A stretch of 64,000 nucleotides of DNA from Chitinophagaceae bacterium UBA1931 (GTDB lineage: Bacteria; Bacteroidota; Bacteroidia; Chitinophagales; Chitinophagaceae): positions 62,001 through 126,000 of the forward strand of contig DDFJ01000002.1 of NCBI GenBank assembly GCA_002337125.1. The letters are read 5' to 3'. The notes under the pieces were generated by a model. The model made no database searches. It saw only the letters and a program-made list of their open reading frames with translations, and had not been told where the DNA came from. This document shows positions 1 through 8,626 of the stretch, one piece after another. The position numbers and the translations under genes are program-made. Each line of letters begins with the position of its first letter. Position 1 is the first letter of the stretch.

Positions 1-95
1 AGAGTAAGAGGGCGTCCCAGTGCTTTGCGGGCTGCATCAACTTTAGCAGGCATTTCGCTGTACGTTTTCTTGATTAAATCGAGGTCAAATACCAT
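1..95 (-). CDS. Aconitate hydratase, N-terminal fragment
   Basis: Partial gene that runs off the left edge; only the first 31 codons are present, reading leftward from an ATG at 93-95. The peptide begins MVFDLDLIKK and ends with GRPLTL, which is how Bacteroidota aconitases typically begin (the phrase 'GRPLTL.EKILYAHL' is typical). Aconitase isomerises citrate to isocitrate in the TCA cycle with a 4Fe-4S cluster. The catalytic part is outside the window, so the call rests on the start alone. Isocitrate dehydrogenase lies 5 kb away, which fits but is not an operon. Confidence 0.75.
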   Translation of the reverse strand, partial: MVFDLDLIKKTYSEMPAKVDAARKALGRPLT

Positions 96-110
96 GTTGA
101 AAAATTTTAG

Positions 111-181
111 ATTTCTGATTGGTGATTGCTGATACGGGCCAGTAGCGCCGAAGCAAGTGCTGCTTCCCCAATCAGCAATTG
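111..181. repeat. Heptamer-period spacer with inverted halves (ATTGCTG / CAGCAAT)
   Basis: Positions 111-138 read as four 7-bp words (ATTTCTG, ATTGGTG, ATTGCTG, ATACGGG). Complementary words (CCCAAT, CAGCAAT) return at 167-179, so the two sides can pair. The middle (150-166) holds a small perfect hairpin, GAAGCA-AGTGC-TGCTTC. It sits directly upstream of the aconitase start. One of the weaker members of the heptamer family described in the findings. Confidence 0.5.
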
Positions 182-282
182 AATAAGGCTGCAAATTTAC
201 CAATTTATGAACAACTTTTTACGTTCATTACCCGAAAGAATTGGTTGAATGGTATATCTTTGATATTGTAAAAAGAAGCACT

Positions 283-501
283 ATGAATAGATTTCGCCGG
301 ATCATTGAATGGAATGTATTTGGGGTATGTACCTGGATTGGAGAAAAGTTCGGAATTTCTACTAGCACAATCCGGAAGTATTTTATTTATGTTTCATTTC
401 TTACAATGGGATCACCATTGCTTATATATTTCTTTATCGCTTTCTGGATGAATTTGCGTCAATCTATCTGGTTCAATAAAAGAAATCCGGTCCGTTACTG
501 A
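283..501 (+). CDS. PspC-domain-like small membrane protein
   Basis: 72-residue protein. Reading could begin at 241, but the ATG at 283 gives a family-like start (MNRFRRIIEW) and has a purine-rich AAGAAG stretch just upstream. The chain has the short PspC pattern: an N-terminal segment with 'GVCTWIGEKFGIS', then a helix and one strongly hydrophobic membrane span (about residues 40-60, 'MGSPLLIYFFIAFWM'). Stand-alone PspC proteins sit in the inner membrane and are linked to envelope stress in other bacteria. Here it stands upstream of two AraC regulators in the same direction; a functional link is only inference. Confidence 0.7.
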   Translation: MNRFRRIIEWNVFGVCTWIGEKFGISTSTIRKYFIYVSFLTMGSPLLIYFFIAFWMNLRQSIWFNKRNPVRY

Positions 502-555
502 TCTTATCATTGTTTTTTATTATCTGATTGTTTAAATTGAGCCGACAATCTACTT

Positions 556-1545
556 ATGTTTTCTTTTGAATACACTCATTCAAACTACACTGATCTTTTG
601 AAAGATGTGGCCGACAGGTTGCATGTAAAAATCAAAGATGGTTGGCTCTTTTTCCCCGAAGATCTCGGAAGCGGATATGTACGTGTATTACAGATTGCCA
701 ATGGTATTGATGTCCTTATTCTTAACTGCCGTTTTAGTAAAGACTGGATGCTGCACCGCAAAGCTGGTACATCGGAATATTACACCCTGCGTTTTGATGA
801 ATTATCTGTTGAAAAAGAAATACAGGTTGGTATTGGCGGCGATGTGTTAGATCAGAAAAACGGGAAGCTTGCAGTTGCCTACTTAACCAGTTCTTTGTTC
901 GACTGGTATTATCATGGCACAAAAGGAACAACATTTAAAGCAGTTGATATTCTTCTTTCAAAAGAATGGCTGGGTAAACTGATGGGGGTTGAATTGTTTG
1001 ATGATATACTGCCTGCTTATGTTGATCTGAAAAGCAGAAGCTTTAACATGGAACCCCTGGATAAGGTTTACTATGAACTGATGAATGAAATTATGCAGGA
1101 AGAACCAGTTACACCTCTTCCGCTGCTCTTCATTCAAAACAGGGTGCAGTTGCTGCTCGAACGTTTTTTTACACGCATTCATTCAAGAGTTTCACTTGCC
1201 GATGTACAAAGTGTAATTAAGCAGGAAGATATTTATACCGTTTTACGGATCGAAAAAATATTGACAGAAAACTTCTCAACAAAACCAAAATCAATAGAAG
1301 AGCTTTCACGCAAAGCCACTATGAGTTCTACCAAACTGAAAAAACTTTTTAAATCTGTATTTGGTGTACCTATTTATGAATATTACCAGCAGAAAAGAAT
1401 GCAACGTGCAGGTGAATTGTTATCAACAGGTAAATATTCTGTTAAACAGGTATCAGAAATAATCGGTTATAGTAATATCAGTAACTTTACTACAGCTTTT
1501 AAAAAGCACATGAAACAAGAGCCTTCCAAGTTTAGTGTCAGTTAA
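556..1545 (+). CDS. AraC-family transcriptional regulator (copy 1)
   Basis: 329-residue regulator. The last ~100 residues hold the double helix-turn-helix of the AraC family: 'SIEELSRKATMSSTKLKKLF' for the first helix pair and 'SVKQVSEIIGYSNISNFTTA' for the second, followed by the usual 'FKKHMKQEPSKF' ending. The N-terminal ~220 residues are a ligand/dimer domain I cannot assign. The next gene (1570-2556) is a paralogue of the same length and layout, 24 bp downstream, so the pair arose by tandem duplication and is probably co-transcribed. No regulated target is obvious nearby. Confidence 0.88.
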   Translation: MFSFEYTHSNYTDLLKDVADRLHVKIKDGWLFFPEDLGSGYVRVLQIANGIDVLILNCRFSKDWMLHRKAGTSEYYTLRFDELSVEKEIQVGIGGDVLDQKNGKLAVAYLTSSLFDWYYHGTKGTTFKAVDILLSKEWLGKLMGVELFDDILPAYVDLKSRSFNMEPLDKVYYELMNEIMQEEPVTPLPLLFIQNRVQLLLERFFTRIHSRVSLADVQSVIKQEDIYTVLRIEKILTENFSTKPKSIEELSRKATMSSTKLKKLFKSVFGVPIYEYYQQKRMQRAGELLSTGKYSVKQVSEIIGYSNISNFTTAFKKHMKQEPSKFSVS

Positions 1546-1569
1546 TTATTTTGAACATAAACTTATACT

Positions 1570-2556
1570 GTGCTGGAACTTGAATTTAAAAGCGGAAACT
1601 ACAAGGAATTTATTCAATACCTGTCTGAATTACTTCACGTTCCTGCTACAGAAGATTTTATTGAATTACCATCTTCAGTTGGAGCTGGTTATTACAAAGC
1701 GCTTGAACTGCCAAACGGTTTGCAATCGTTAATTTCAGAAATTGAATATCACACCGATGTGCTTTTCAGAAGGGCAAGTGAGGATGATGTTTATTGCACC
1801 ATCCATTTCAATGAAATAAAAATCAATGATTCGTATAAGTTTGTCCAGGATGGAAATGTGTTTGAGGATACAAATGAAAAACGCATTGGTGTTACACTTA
1901 CTTCTAATGCCGATAAACTGGACCTGATTATTAAAAAAGGGACTTACTCAAAAACAATCAATATTCTTATTCCCAGTCATTGGTTAAGTGATAACCTGAG
2001 CAGGTTTGATGAAATGGAATCGCTTAAAAAGTACACATTGTTCAGCAACACACTCACACATCCTGAACCTTTCGATGCACAATACAGGATACTTTTTAAT
2101 GAAGTATTTAATATATCCCGCACACACCCGATGTATAACCTGATTCTGAAAAACAGGATTATGCTGATGCTTGAACATTTTCTTTCACGCTTATTTAAAA
2201 ATCTGCAGGGATCAAATAACCGTCCGCACAAAAAAATCAAACCATCTGATTTAAGTAAGCTCATGGAAATTGAATCTTTACTGGTGAAAGATTTCAGTTT
2301 GCAGCCACCTACCATTATGTCGCTTGCTGAAAATGCAGGGATGAGTGTATCGAAATTAAAAACAGCATTTAAAAAAGTATACGGCACCGGCATTTACGAA
2401 TATTATCAAAAGAACAGGATGCAGAAAGCCCGTTCATTATTGCTTACAGGCCAGTTTACAGTAAAAGAAGTTGGCTTACGTTTAGGTTATACCAATCTGA
2501 GTAATTTTTCACTTGCATTTAAAAAAGAGTTTGGCATACTGCCCAGCCAGGTTTAA
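1570..2556 (+). CDS. AraC-family transcriptional regulator (copy 2)
   Basis: 328-residue paralogue of the preceding gene. It starts with GTG at 1570 (MLELEFKSGN); no ATG fits the alignment with copy 1 better. The C-terminal AraC double HTH is clear ('IMSLAENAGMSVSKLKTAFK' and 'TVKEVGLRLGYTNLSNFSLA'), and 'GIYEYYQKNRMQKARSLL' matches copy 1 almost word for word. The N-terminal domain is more diverged, which suggests a different ligand. Likely second gene of a two-gene operon ending before the terminator at 2756. Confidence 0.88.
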   Translation: MLELEFKSGNYKEFIQYLSELLHVPATEDFIELPSSVGAGYYKALELPNGLQSLISEIEYHTDVLFRRASEDDVYCTIHFNEIKINDSYKFVQDGNVFEDTNEKRIGVTLTSNADKLDLIIKKGTYSKTINILIPSHWLSDNLSRFDEMESLKKYTLFSNTLTHPEPFDAQYRILFNEVFNISRTHPMYNLILKNRIMLMLEHFLSRLFKNLQGSNNRPHKKIKPSDLSKLMEIESLLVKDFSLQPPTIMSLAENAGMSVSKLKTAFKKVYGTGIYEYYQKNRMQKARSLLLTGQFTVKEVGLRLGYTNLSNFSLAFKKEFGILPSQV

Positions 2557-2755
2557 TTTTCTTTCAAATCAGACATTTTTTGGAATTCATGCAACCGGGT
2601 ATTAACAGAATACATCTGTTATTGCATTAGAATGTATGGCCCGTTTTTATCCAATACCTATGTCCAGATTCCACTTTGTGAAACGAATGTATCCCTACAA
2701 CAGATAAAACAGTACCTGCATGAGAACTGGTGCCCTGCATCAGCAGCTTACCTTT

Positions 2756-2786
2756 AAAAAAGGCTCTGGTTATCAGAGCCTTTTTA
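2756..2786. terminator. Bidirectional intrinsic terminator
   Basis: Perfect 8-bp stem AGGCTCTG (2761-2768) / CAGAGCCT (2774-2781) with a 5-nt loop, extended by an A run on the left and a T run on the right. It lies between the converging AraC operon (+) and kdsA (-) and would work on both strands. Confidence 0.9.
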
Positions 2787-2787
2787 T

Positions 2788-3606
2788 TTATAATGCTTTC
2801 CTGATTTTTACCAGTTGTTCAAGCAAAGGTTTCAATTTGTCTAATTGCAGCATATTGGCTCCATCGCTTAATGCAACTGATGGATTGGGATGTGTTTCAA
2901 TAAACAAACCATCAACACCTGTTGCAATGGCTGCTTTTGCAATTGTTCCAATCAGTTGCGGATTACCACCTGTAACGCCACTTGTTTGATTGGGCTGCTG
3001 CAGTGAATGTGTACAATCCATAATAACAGGAACGTTCAGTTCTTTCATCCACGTAATGTTCCTGTAGTCAACAACAAGATCAGTATAGCCAAATGTATTA
3101 CCACGTTCGGTAAGCATTACTTTTTCGTTACCGGCTTTTTTAATTTTTTCAACAGCAAATTTCATCGATGGTCCGCTGAGGAACTGGCCCTTCTTTACAT
3201 TCACAATCTTACCGGTTTCTGCAGCAGAAAGTAACAAATCTGTCTGGCGGCAGAGAAATGCAGGGATTTGCAATACATCCAAATAAGGAGCAGACATAGT
3301 AGCTTCTTCATGTGCATGTATATCGCTTGTTGCAGGAAGCTGGTATGTTTTACGCACTTTATCAATCAGTGATAAACCTGTATCATCACCAAGACCAGTA
3401 AACGATGATGCACTTGTGCGGTTTGCTTTCCTGTACGATGCTTTAAAAATATATGGAATGCCCAGCTCCTTGCAAATGGTTGAAACCTTATCTGCCACTT
3501 CCATCACCAGCTCTTCACTTTCAACAACACATGGCCCGGCAATTAAAAAAAAGTTCTTTTCGTTGTACGACTGACCGGCAAACAAATCCTGTAAATATTT
3601 TTCCAT
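2788..3606 (-). CDS. kdsA: 3-deoxy-D-manno-octulosonate 8-phosphate synthase (KdsA)
   Basis: 272-residue cytoplasmic enzyme that condenses arabinose 5-phosphate with phosphoenolpyruvate to make KDO-8-P, the precursor of lipopolysaccharide KDO. The ATG at 3604-3606 (MEKYLQDLF) is chosen over an upstream one because the extra 26 residues lie inside repeat DNA. Family motifs: FKASYRKANR, the long IPAFLCRQTDLL stretch, NVKKGQF, LTERG..FGY and ETHPNP near the C terminus. Near the N terminus it reads 'IAGPCVVES'; the Cys marks the metal-dependent class (Aquifex type), whereas the E. coli enzyme has Asn there. The gene ends next to the terminator at 2756. Confidence 0.93.
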   Translation of the reverse strand: MEKYLQDLFAGQSYNEKNFFLIAGPCVVESEELVMEVADKVSTICKELGIPYIFKASYRKANRTSASSFTGLGDDTGLSLIDKVRKTYQLPATSDIHAHEEATMSAPYLDVLQIPAFLCRQTDLLLSAAETGKIVNVKKGQFLSGPSMKFAVEKIKKAGNEKVMLTERGNTFGYTDLVVDYRNITWMKELNVPVIMDCTHSLQQPNQTSGVTGGNPQLIGTIAKAAIATGVDGLFIETHPNPSVALSDGANMLQLDKLKPLLEQLVKIRKAL

Positions 3607-3620
3607 GCAGCAAAGGTAGG

Positions 3621-3676
3621 GAGGAGGAAAGATGTAAGAGCTAAGATGTATGATGTTTGAGGTAAGATGTAAGAAG
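3621..3676. repeat. Heptamer-period repeat, word TAAGATG, eight units
   Basis: Eight consecutive 7-bp words just upstream of kdsA: GAGGAGG, AAAGATG, TAAGAGC, TAAGATG, TATGATG, TTTGAGG, TAAGATG, TAAGAAG. Most differ from TAAGATG at two positions or fewer. Member of the heptamer family described in the findings. Confidence 0.8.
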
Positions 3677-3770
3677 ATTGGCATTCACAATTTCACCTTA
3701 ATTTTTTTGTACAAACGATTGATCGCATTTGCCTTTAATTTTACTTTTACATTCGTAAAAAAAGCATACT

Positions 3771-4709
3771 ATGGTAAAAGATAAAATTCTCGTAATCGGA
3801 GCTTCCGGTCAGATAGGAGTAGAGTTAACAATGGCCTTGCGTAAAATGTATGGTAATCAGAATGTGGTTGCATCTGATTTACGTGAACAGAATCCTTTAC
3901 TCGAAGGCACCGGTCCCTATGTGAGCTTGGATGTAATGAATAAGGAAATGCTGCATGTGCAGGTTATACGCCAGAACATTACCCAGATTTATCACCTTGC
4001 AGCAATCCTTTCTGCAACGGGCGAAAAAAATCCCAACCTCGCCTGGAACCTCAACATGACCGGCTTACTCAACGTACTGGATATTGCCCGTGAAGAAAAA
4101 CTGCAGAAGGTGTACTGGCCTAGTTCCATTGCCGTCTTTGGTCCAACATCGCCCAAACAAAACTGTCCGCAGCAAACCATTATTGAACCTACAACGGTTT
4201 ACGGCATCAGTAAATATGCAGGCGAATTCTGGTGCAACTATTATTTCCAGCGTTATGGTGTGGATGTGCGTAGTCTGCGTTATCCTGGTTTGATTTCGTA
4301 CAAATCAGCACCCGGCGGCGGAACAACTGATTACGCTGTTGAAATTTTTCATGATGCACTTTCTGATAACAGCTATGAATGTTTTTTGAAAGAAGATACA
4401 TACCTGCCTATGATGTACATGCCCGATGCTATTCGTGCAACTATTGAACTGATGGAAGCCCCGGCCGAAAAAATTTCCGTACGTCACTCGTACAACATTT
4501 CATCCATGAGTTTTTCGCCAAAAGAAATTGCAACTGAAATTGCCAAACACAAACCCGGGTTCAACATCAGCTATAAACCCGATTACCGCCAAAAAATTGC
4601 CGACAGCTGGCCGCAAAGCATTGATGATGCTGTTGCCCGCCGTGACTGGGGCTGGGAACATGAATTTGACCTTGCAGCGATGACAAAAGATATGTTTGAA
4701 AATTTGTAG
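3771..4709 (+). CDS. L-threonine 3-dehydrogenase, SDR (epimerase-like) type
   Basis: 312-residue NAD-dependent short-chain dehydrogenase of the extended (GalE-like) class. The Rossmann signature GASGQIG is at residues ~10-16, the active-site Ser is in 'WPSSIAVFG' and the Tyr-Lys pair is in 'YGISK' (~140-146). 'HLAAILSATGEKNP' and 'RYPGLISYKSAPGGGTTDYA' are typical of the threonine dehydrogenases of this fold, which oxidise threonine to 2-amino-3-ketobutyrate. A glycine C-acetyltransferase partner is not seen in the window. A strong terminator follows at 4731. Confidence 0.88.
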   Translation: MVKDKILVIGASGQIGVELTMALRKMYGNQNVVASDLREQNPLLEGTGPYVSLDVMNKEMLHVQVIRQNITQIYHLAAILSATGEKNPNLAWNLNMTGLLNVLDIAREEKLQKVYWPSSIAVFGPTSPKQNCPQQTIIEPTTVYGISKYAGEFWCNYYFQRYGVDVRSLRYPGLISYKSAPGGGTTDYAVEIFHDALSDNSYECFLKEDTYLPMMYMPDAIRATIELMEAPAEKISVRHSYNISSMSFSPKEIATEIAKHKPGFNISYKPDYRQKIADSWPQSIDDAVARRDWGWEHEFDLAAMTKDMFENL

Positions 4710-4730
4710 AAGAAAACATTATACACTGGC

Positions 4731-4772
4731 AAGAGCTGTATGGTTTTACAAACCATACAGCTCTTTTCTTTT
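4731..4772 (+). terminator. Intrinsic terminator
   Basis: 16-bp perfect stem (4731-4746 with 4750-4765, left arm AAGAGCTGTATGGTTT), 3-nt loop TAC, followed by a T-rich tail. It ends the threonine dehydrogenase transcript. Confidence 0.92.
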
Positions 4773-5047
4773 GCTGCATAAAGATTTCTTTGCTCAATGG
4801 CTGCCGGATTGAAGCGTAAATGAGGAAACCCTGTTGGCGGTTGCAAACCCCGACAGCGGTTGACGAATTGCAGCGAAAAGCCGGAACAACAGCTCAACGC
4901 AGCAAAACAGCCCACAGCCCCAATTAATACTTACCATCTGCAATAACTTTTGCCCAACTAACAATCATTTCATCAACCGGGGTTATATTTGCTGGCCTTA
5001 AAACAAGGATAATACTACCAATTTCATAACAAGTAAAAGACAAACTG
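4773..5047. other. Intergenic region upstream of icd, nothing recognised
   Basis: About 275 bp without a supportable gene. The stretch 4800-4920 is richer in GC than its surroundings and is open on the minus strand, but that reading has no start context and no family resemblance. No clear promoter was identified for icd. Confidence 0.5.
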
Positions 5048-6280
5048 ATGGCTGCAAAGATTAAAGTTGCCAACCCGGTTGTAGAACTGGATGGTGATGA
5101 GATGACAAGAATCATCTGGAAATTCATTAAAGAAAAACTCATTCTTCCTTATCTCGATCTCGATATTAAATATTACGACCTTGGTGTTGAGTACAGGGAT
5201 GAAACCAACGACCAGGTTACTGTTGATGCTGCAAATGCAATTAAGCAATATGGTGTGGGTATTAAATGTGCAACCATTACGCCCGATGAAGCACGTGTAA
5301 AAGAATTTAACCTCAAGCAAATGTGGAAAAGCCCTAACGGAACTATCCGCAACATTCTGGATGGTACAGTTTTCCGTGAGCCAATTGTGATCAACAATAT
5401 TCCACGTCTTGTTACCAACTGGACGGCGCCAATCATTGTTGGCCGTCATGCATTTGGCGATCAGTACCGTGCAACCGATACAGTAATTAAAGGCAAGGGA
5501 AAATTAACCATGACCTTTACTCCTGAAGATGGTGGCGAACCACAGGTGTTTGAAGTATATAATTACAAAGGCGATGGCGTGGCAATGACCATGTACAATA
5601 CCGATGAAAGTATTATTGGTTTTGCACGTAGTTGTTTCAATATTGCACTCAGCAAAAAATGGCCTTTATACCTTTCTACAAAAAATACCATTCTCAAGAA
5701 ATACGATGGCCGCTTCAAAGATATTTTTGAAGAAATCTATCAAAACGAATTCAAAGCACAGTTTGAAGCAGCTGGTATTGTGTACGAGCACCGCCTTATT
5801 GATGACATGGTTGCAAGTGCATTGAAATGGAACGGCAACTTTGTATGGGCTTGTAAAAACTATGATGGTGATGTACAGAGCGATACTGTTGCACAGGGTT
5901 TTGGTTCATTGGGGTTAATGACATCTGTATTAATTACACCCGATGGAAAAACAATGGAAGCAGAAGCTGCACATGGTACAGTAACCCGTCACTACCGTGA
6001 ACACCAGAAAGGCAGACCAACTTCAACCAATCCTATTGCATCTATTTTTGCATGGACAAGAGGTTTGGCTTTCCGTGGTAAGCTGGATGGTAACCAGCCG
6101 CTCATTGATTTTGCAAATGCACTCGAAGCAGTTTGTATTGAAACAGTTGAAAGCGGTAAAATGACCAAAGACCTTGCTGTATGTATTCACGGCAACAAAG
6201 TAAATCATGGCGAACATTATTTGTATACAGAAGAATTCCTGGATGCAATTGATGCGAACCTGCAGAAGAAACTCGCTTAA
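5048..6280 (+). CDS. icd: Isocitrate dehydrogenase (NADP), eukaryote-like dimeric type
   Basis: 410-residue TCA-cycle enzyme converting isocitrate to 2-oxoglutarate. The sequence follows the mitochondrial/cytosolic animal IDH type (subfamily II) rather than the E. coli type: 'PVVELDGDEMTRIIW' at the start, 'KSPNGTIRNILDGTVFREP', 'IIVGRHAFGDQYRATD' (the Arg of GRHA binds isocitrate) and 'EAAHGTVTRHYREHQKG' for the cofactor site. Length matches the family (~410). It is a single-gene transcript, with a terminator just behind it. Confidence 0.96.
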   Translation: MAAKIKVANPVVELDGDEMTRIIWKFIKEKLILPYLDLDIKYYDLGVEYRDETNDQVTVDAANAIKQYGVGIKCATITPDEARVKEFNLKQMWKSPNGTIRNILDGTVFREPIVINNIPRLVTNWTAPIIVGRHAFGDQYRATDTVIKGKGKLTMTFTPEDGGEPQVFEVYNYKGDGVAMTMYNTDESIIGFARSCFNIALSKKWPLYLSTKNTILKKYDGRFKDIFEEIYQNEFKAQFEAAGIVYEHRLIDDMVASALKWNGNFVWACKNYDGDVQSDTVAQGFGSLGLMTSVLITPDGKTMEAEAAHGTVTRHYREHQKGRPTSTNPIASIFAWTRGLAFRGKLDGNQPLIDFANALEAVCIETVESGKMTKDLAVCIHGNKVNHGEHYLYTEEFLDAIDANLQKKLA

Positions 6281-6298
6281 TTTATTCAGGCGTTTAAA

Positions 6299-6335
6299 TA
6301 AAAAATCCCTCAACGTTGGTTGGGGGATTTTTTTG
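6299..6335 (+). terminator. Intrinsic terminator of icd
   Basis: Stem of 14 bp (6301-6314 with 6319-6332, one G-T pair), loop GTTG, then a T run. The left arm begins AAAAATCCCTCAA, the same 13 bases as the terminator at 7842. Confidence 0.9.
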
Positions 6336-6564
6336 TTACATAGACAAGTAAGTTTCAATAATTGAACAAAGACGTAACTAATTTTATTGCAGACTTCATA
6401 ATTAAGAAACAAGACATGTAAAAGCAGGCAGCCCTACATATAATGAACCAAAAATACAAGTTGCCAACTTCCTGCTATTAAACTCCTTCCAATAGAATAC
6501 AATACAGTAGTAATCAGCAATCAATTGGCGGTACTGTTTGCATGTAATACTCTTGTTTGAGCCG

Positions 6565-7125
6565 TTATTGACTTTTGTCCTTAATCACAAACGTAGCACC
6601 CATTCGGTCATGTAAAGCTCTCTTTTGCTTATCAGATAAAATAAAGACAACTTCTATCAAGGTAATTAAAGAAAAAAATATGAGAAAAGGATTCAGATTT
6701 ATTATTGTCTTTTGAAAATTGACAAACTCTTGATTTGATGTAACATTTATAAACCCATCACTTCTGTATGTCATCAGTGTAGCGCCAAAGAAAAATATTC
6801 TTGATGTTATGTCAAATATGTTTCTAATTAATACCTCAATCCAGTTTACCTTTTGATGATCTCTATTTACTACAACAAGTTTCATTAATTTTTTGCCAAT
6901 TGTTGCGCCATATTTAAATTCCAATAATGGTTTATAAATTAGACCAACTAGAAATACGGTTGTCAAAAGAATTTGGCTCTTCCAATCCGATTTATTAAAC
7001 CAGTCAAAAACAGACAATGGAAGAAGTATTAATCCATCAATTAAAGAGGCTAATACTCTGTCTTTAAAGCTTCCGTAAAGAAAAGATGTTGATTCAAATT
7101 CAGTAAGTGAGTCAGCGATAGGCAT
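6565..7125 (-). CDS. RDD family membrane protein
   Basis: 186-residue inner-membrane protein. It carries the RDD signatures: 'RVLASLIDGLI' in the first membrane segment (~23-33), 'LEFKYGATIGKKLMKLVVVN' between segments two and three, and the closing 'QKRALHDRMGATFVIK'. Three to four hydrophobic spans are visible. The family is widespread and its transport or signalling role is not settled. Codon use and base composition are more AT-rich than icd, as in the neighbouring small genes, which may mark an accessory stretch. Confidence 0.82.
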   Translation of the reverse strand: MPIADSLTEFESTSFLYGSFKDRVLASLIDGLILLPLSVFDWFNKSDWKSQILLTTVFLVGLIYKPLLEFKYGATIGKKLMKLVVVNRDHQKVNWIEVLIRNIFDITSRIFFFGATLMTYRSDGFINVTSNQEFVNFQKTIINLNPFLIFFSLITLIEVVFILSDKQKRALHDRMGATFVIKDKSQ

Positions 7126-7248
7126 GTTTATAATTTAAGGTTGTTTTTATCAGGCGAGTCTCTTTCAAGGAACTCGCCATAATAAATTTCGTTAAAAAAT
7201 AATATCTTCCATTCTATAATTACAATTTTTCACCCCTTAAATCAATTT

Positions 7249-7815
7249 ATGAAAAAGATTGCTGTACTGATTATTACACTCATAAGCTGCTTCAACATTT
7301 ACGCCCAGGTTATTAAGAACACAACCGTTCCGGCAAAAATAAACGAAGCAAAAACGCTGGTTGTAAAGCCTGTTGCGTTTCGTATTCACATGACAAACCA
7401 AACCTTATTCTTCACTTCCCTTAAACCGAATGTGATTGATATGCCTGTGAAGGAATTTGATTTGGGCGGAAATATCAGCGGCAATAATTTCAAAGCATTT
7501 GATGCAGGGGTGTATCATTTCGATGCAACACTCAGCATCAATTATAATATCGAAGAAAACCAAATCATCAACCGTTTCCATTTATACATGTACAGAAATG
7601 GAGCATTAATCGGCATGTGTTCTGTTATGAATCCTAAAACTTCCGTAACAGCCGAATATACAATGTCCATCTCAACCACAGTTATGCTGCAGAAAGGTGA
7701 TGTCATTAATTTGGCCTACGAAGTGGATGGCAATCAAGGGCATGATTCAATGACAAGAGGAATTGATGCTTCTTTTTCAGGATTTAAAGTGCAGGTGGAA
7801 AATCAGGCTAATTAA
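7249..7815 (+). CDS. Secreted C1q-like (jelly-roll) domain protein
   Basis: 188 residues with a signal peptide (KKIAVLIITLISCFNIYAQ). The mature part resembles the globular C1q/TNF-like fold: 'GGNISGNNFKAFDAGVYHFD' corresponds to the classic 'F.AP.AGVYHF' core, then 'FHLYMYRNGALIG', 'TTVMLQKGDVINLAYEV' and 'ASFSGFKV' at the end. Such domains trimerise; in bacteria they are found on exported proteins of unclear binding function. No collagen-like stalk is present. It is a single gene with its own terminator. Confidence 0.7.
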   Translation: MKKIAVLIITLISCFNIYAQVIKNTTVPAKINEAKTLVVKPVAFRIHMTNQTLFFTSLKPNVIDMPVKEFDLGGNISGNNFKAFDAGVYHFDATLSINYNIEENQIINRFHLYMYRNGALIGMCSVMNPKTSVTAEYTMSISTTVMLQKGDVINLAYEVDGNQGHDSMTRGIDASFSGFKVQVENQAN

Positions 7816-7841
7816 TTTTTTTTTGATGGAATACAAAAAAG

Positions 7842-7875
7842 AAAAATCCCTCAATATCATTGAGGGATTTTTTAT
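7842..7875 (+). terminator. Intrinsic terminator
   Basis: 14-bp perfect stem (7842-7855 with 7859-7872), loop ATC, T run. The first 13 bases equal those of the icd terminator at 6301. Confidence 0.9.
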
Positions 7876-7943
7876 AGATAAGACAATGTAATTAGCTTCT
7901 TTCAGGTTCGCCATTCATAAATACAGAAATCAATATTGCTTTA

Positions 7944-8534
7944 TTACTTAATATTTGATGGCGCAGGAGGCGGCCCATAAGTTGGTATAAATGCATTGGT
8001 TGACTTTAACTGGTTAATAAGTAATGTAATTAATTTGGACTTATAATCTTTCACTTCAAATGTAATTCCTCTTTTTAAATAGTTAAACTGCATTGGACAG
8101 CTAAAGGCAAAGTCAATTTGCTCTATGATTTTGTTGTCGTTATCAAATAGAAGAAAAACATGAGTGTATAAAGTAATACAGGAAGTAGTTGCATTGCTTT
8201 GTTGTGGTAAATTTAAAATGGAATTAAAGATGTTGATTAAACTGTCGCTGCCTGAGTTTTTAAAAATTATTGTTTGTGAAGGTTTACAAAGTGGATTGCC
8301 TGAAGAATCAACAAAACTTTGTCCATCTCCAACGTTGATAAGTTTAGTTAGTTGTTTTGAAGGTAAATTTATAATTGAAGTGTCGGCAATTAACAAGGCG
8401 ATTTTTGAAATACTACTTTTATCAATATTCTTTATTGAATTGCTTGCTGATTCTTTGTCAATTGTTTTTTGATTCCTTGTTGTGCAAGAAATGAATGTCA
8501 AAAATAAGAGTGAAATAAAAACAGAAGGCTTCAT
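7944..8534 (-). CDS. Hypothetical lipoprotein
   Basis: 196 residues. A short signal peptide ends in a lipobox (LTFISC, Cys at ~17), so the protein should be lipid-anchored. The mature part has no motif I recognise; it ends in a proline-rich tail (GPPPAPSN). The upstream region carries half of a dispersed palindrome (8586-8600). It lies in a run of AT-rich small genes and is probably strain-specific. Confidence 0.6.
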   Translation of the reverse strand: MKPSVFISLLFLTFISCTTRNQKTIDKESASNSIKNIDKSSISKIALLIADTSIINLPSKQLTKLINVGDGQSFVDSSGNPLCKPSQTIIFKNSGSDSLINIFNSILNLPQQSNATTSCITLYTHVFLLFDNDNKIIEQIDFAFSCPMQFNYLKRGITFEVKDYKSKLITLLINQLKSTNAFIPTYGPPPAPSNIK

Positions 8535-8585
8535 TTTTGTGGATTAAGGTTAAGGCTTTTCTTATCAGTTGGTGGCTCTTTGCCA

Positions 8586-8600
8586 TTGTTGGTCAGGCGA
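8586..8600. repeat. Dispersed palindrome, half copy
   Basis: TTGTTGGTCAGGCGA, the reverse complement of one arm and centre of the palindrome that is complete at 9087 and 58469; the other arm is lost. It lies between the lipoprotein gene and gene 8627-9052. Confidence 0.65.
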
Positions 8601-8626
8601 GGTGTCAAAGTAACTGCTTTACTAAG

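Noticed and set aside
1977..2393. 138-codon minus-strand frame within the second AraC gene
   Set aside because: Antisense shadow of a well-supported coding region.
4583..4915. Minus-strand gene of 110 codons upstream of icd
   Set aside because: It overlaps the end of the threonine dehydrogenase gene and its terminator, and is Cys-rich without a plausible fold.
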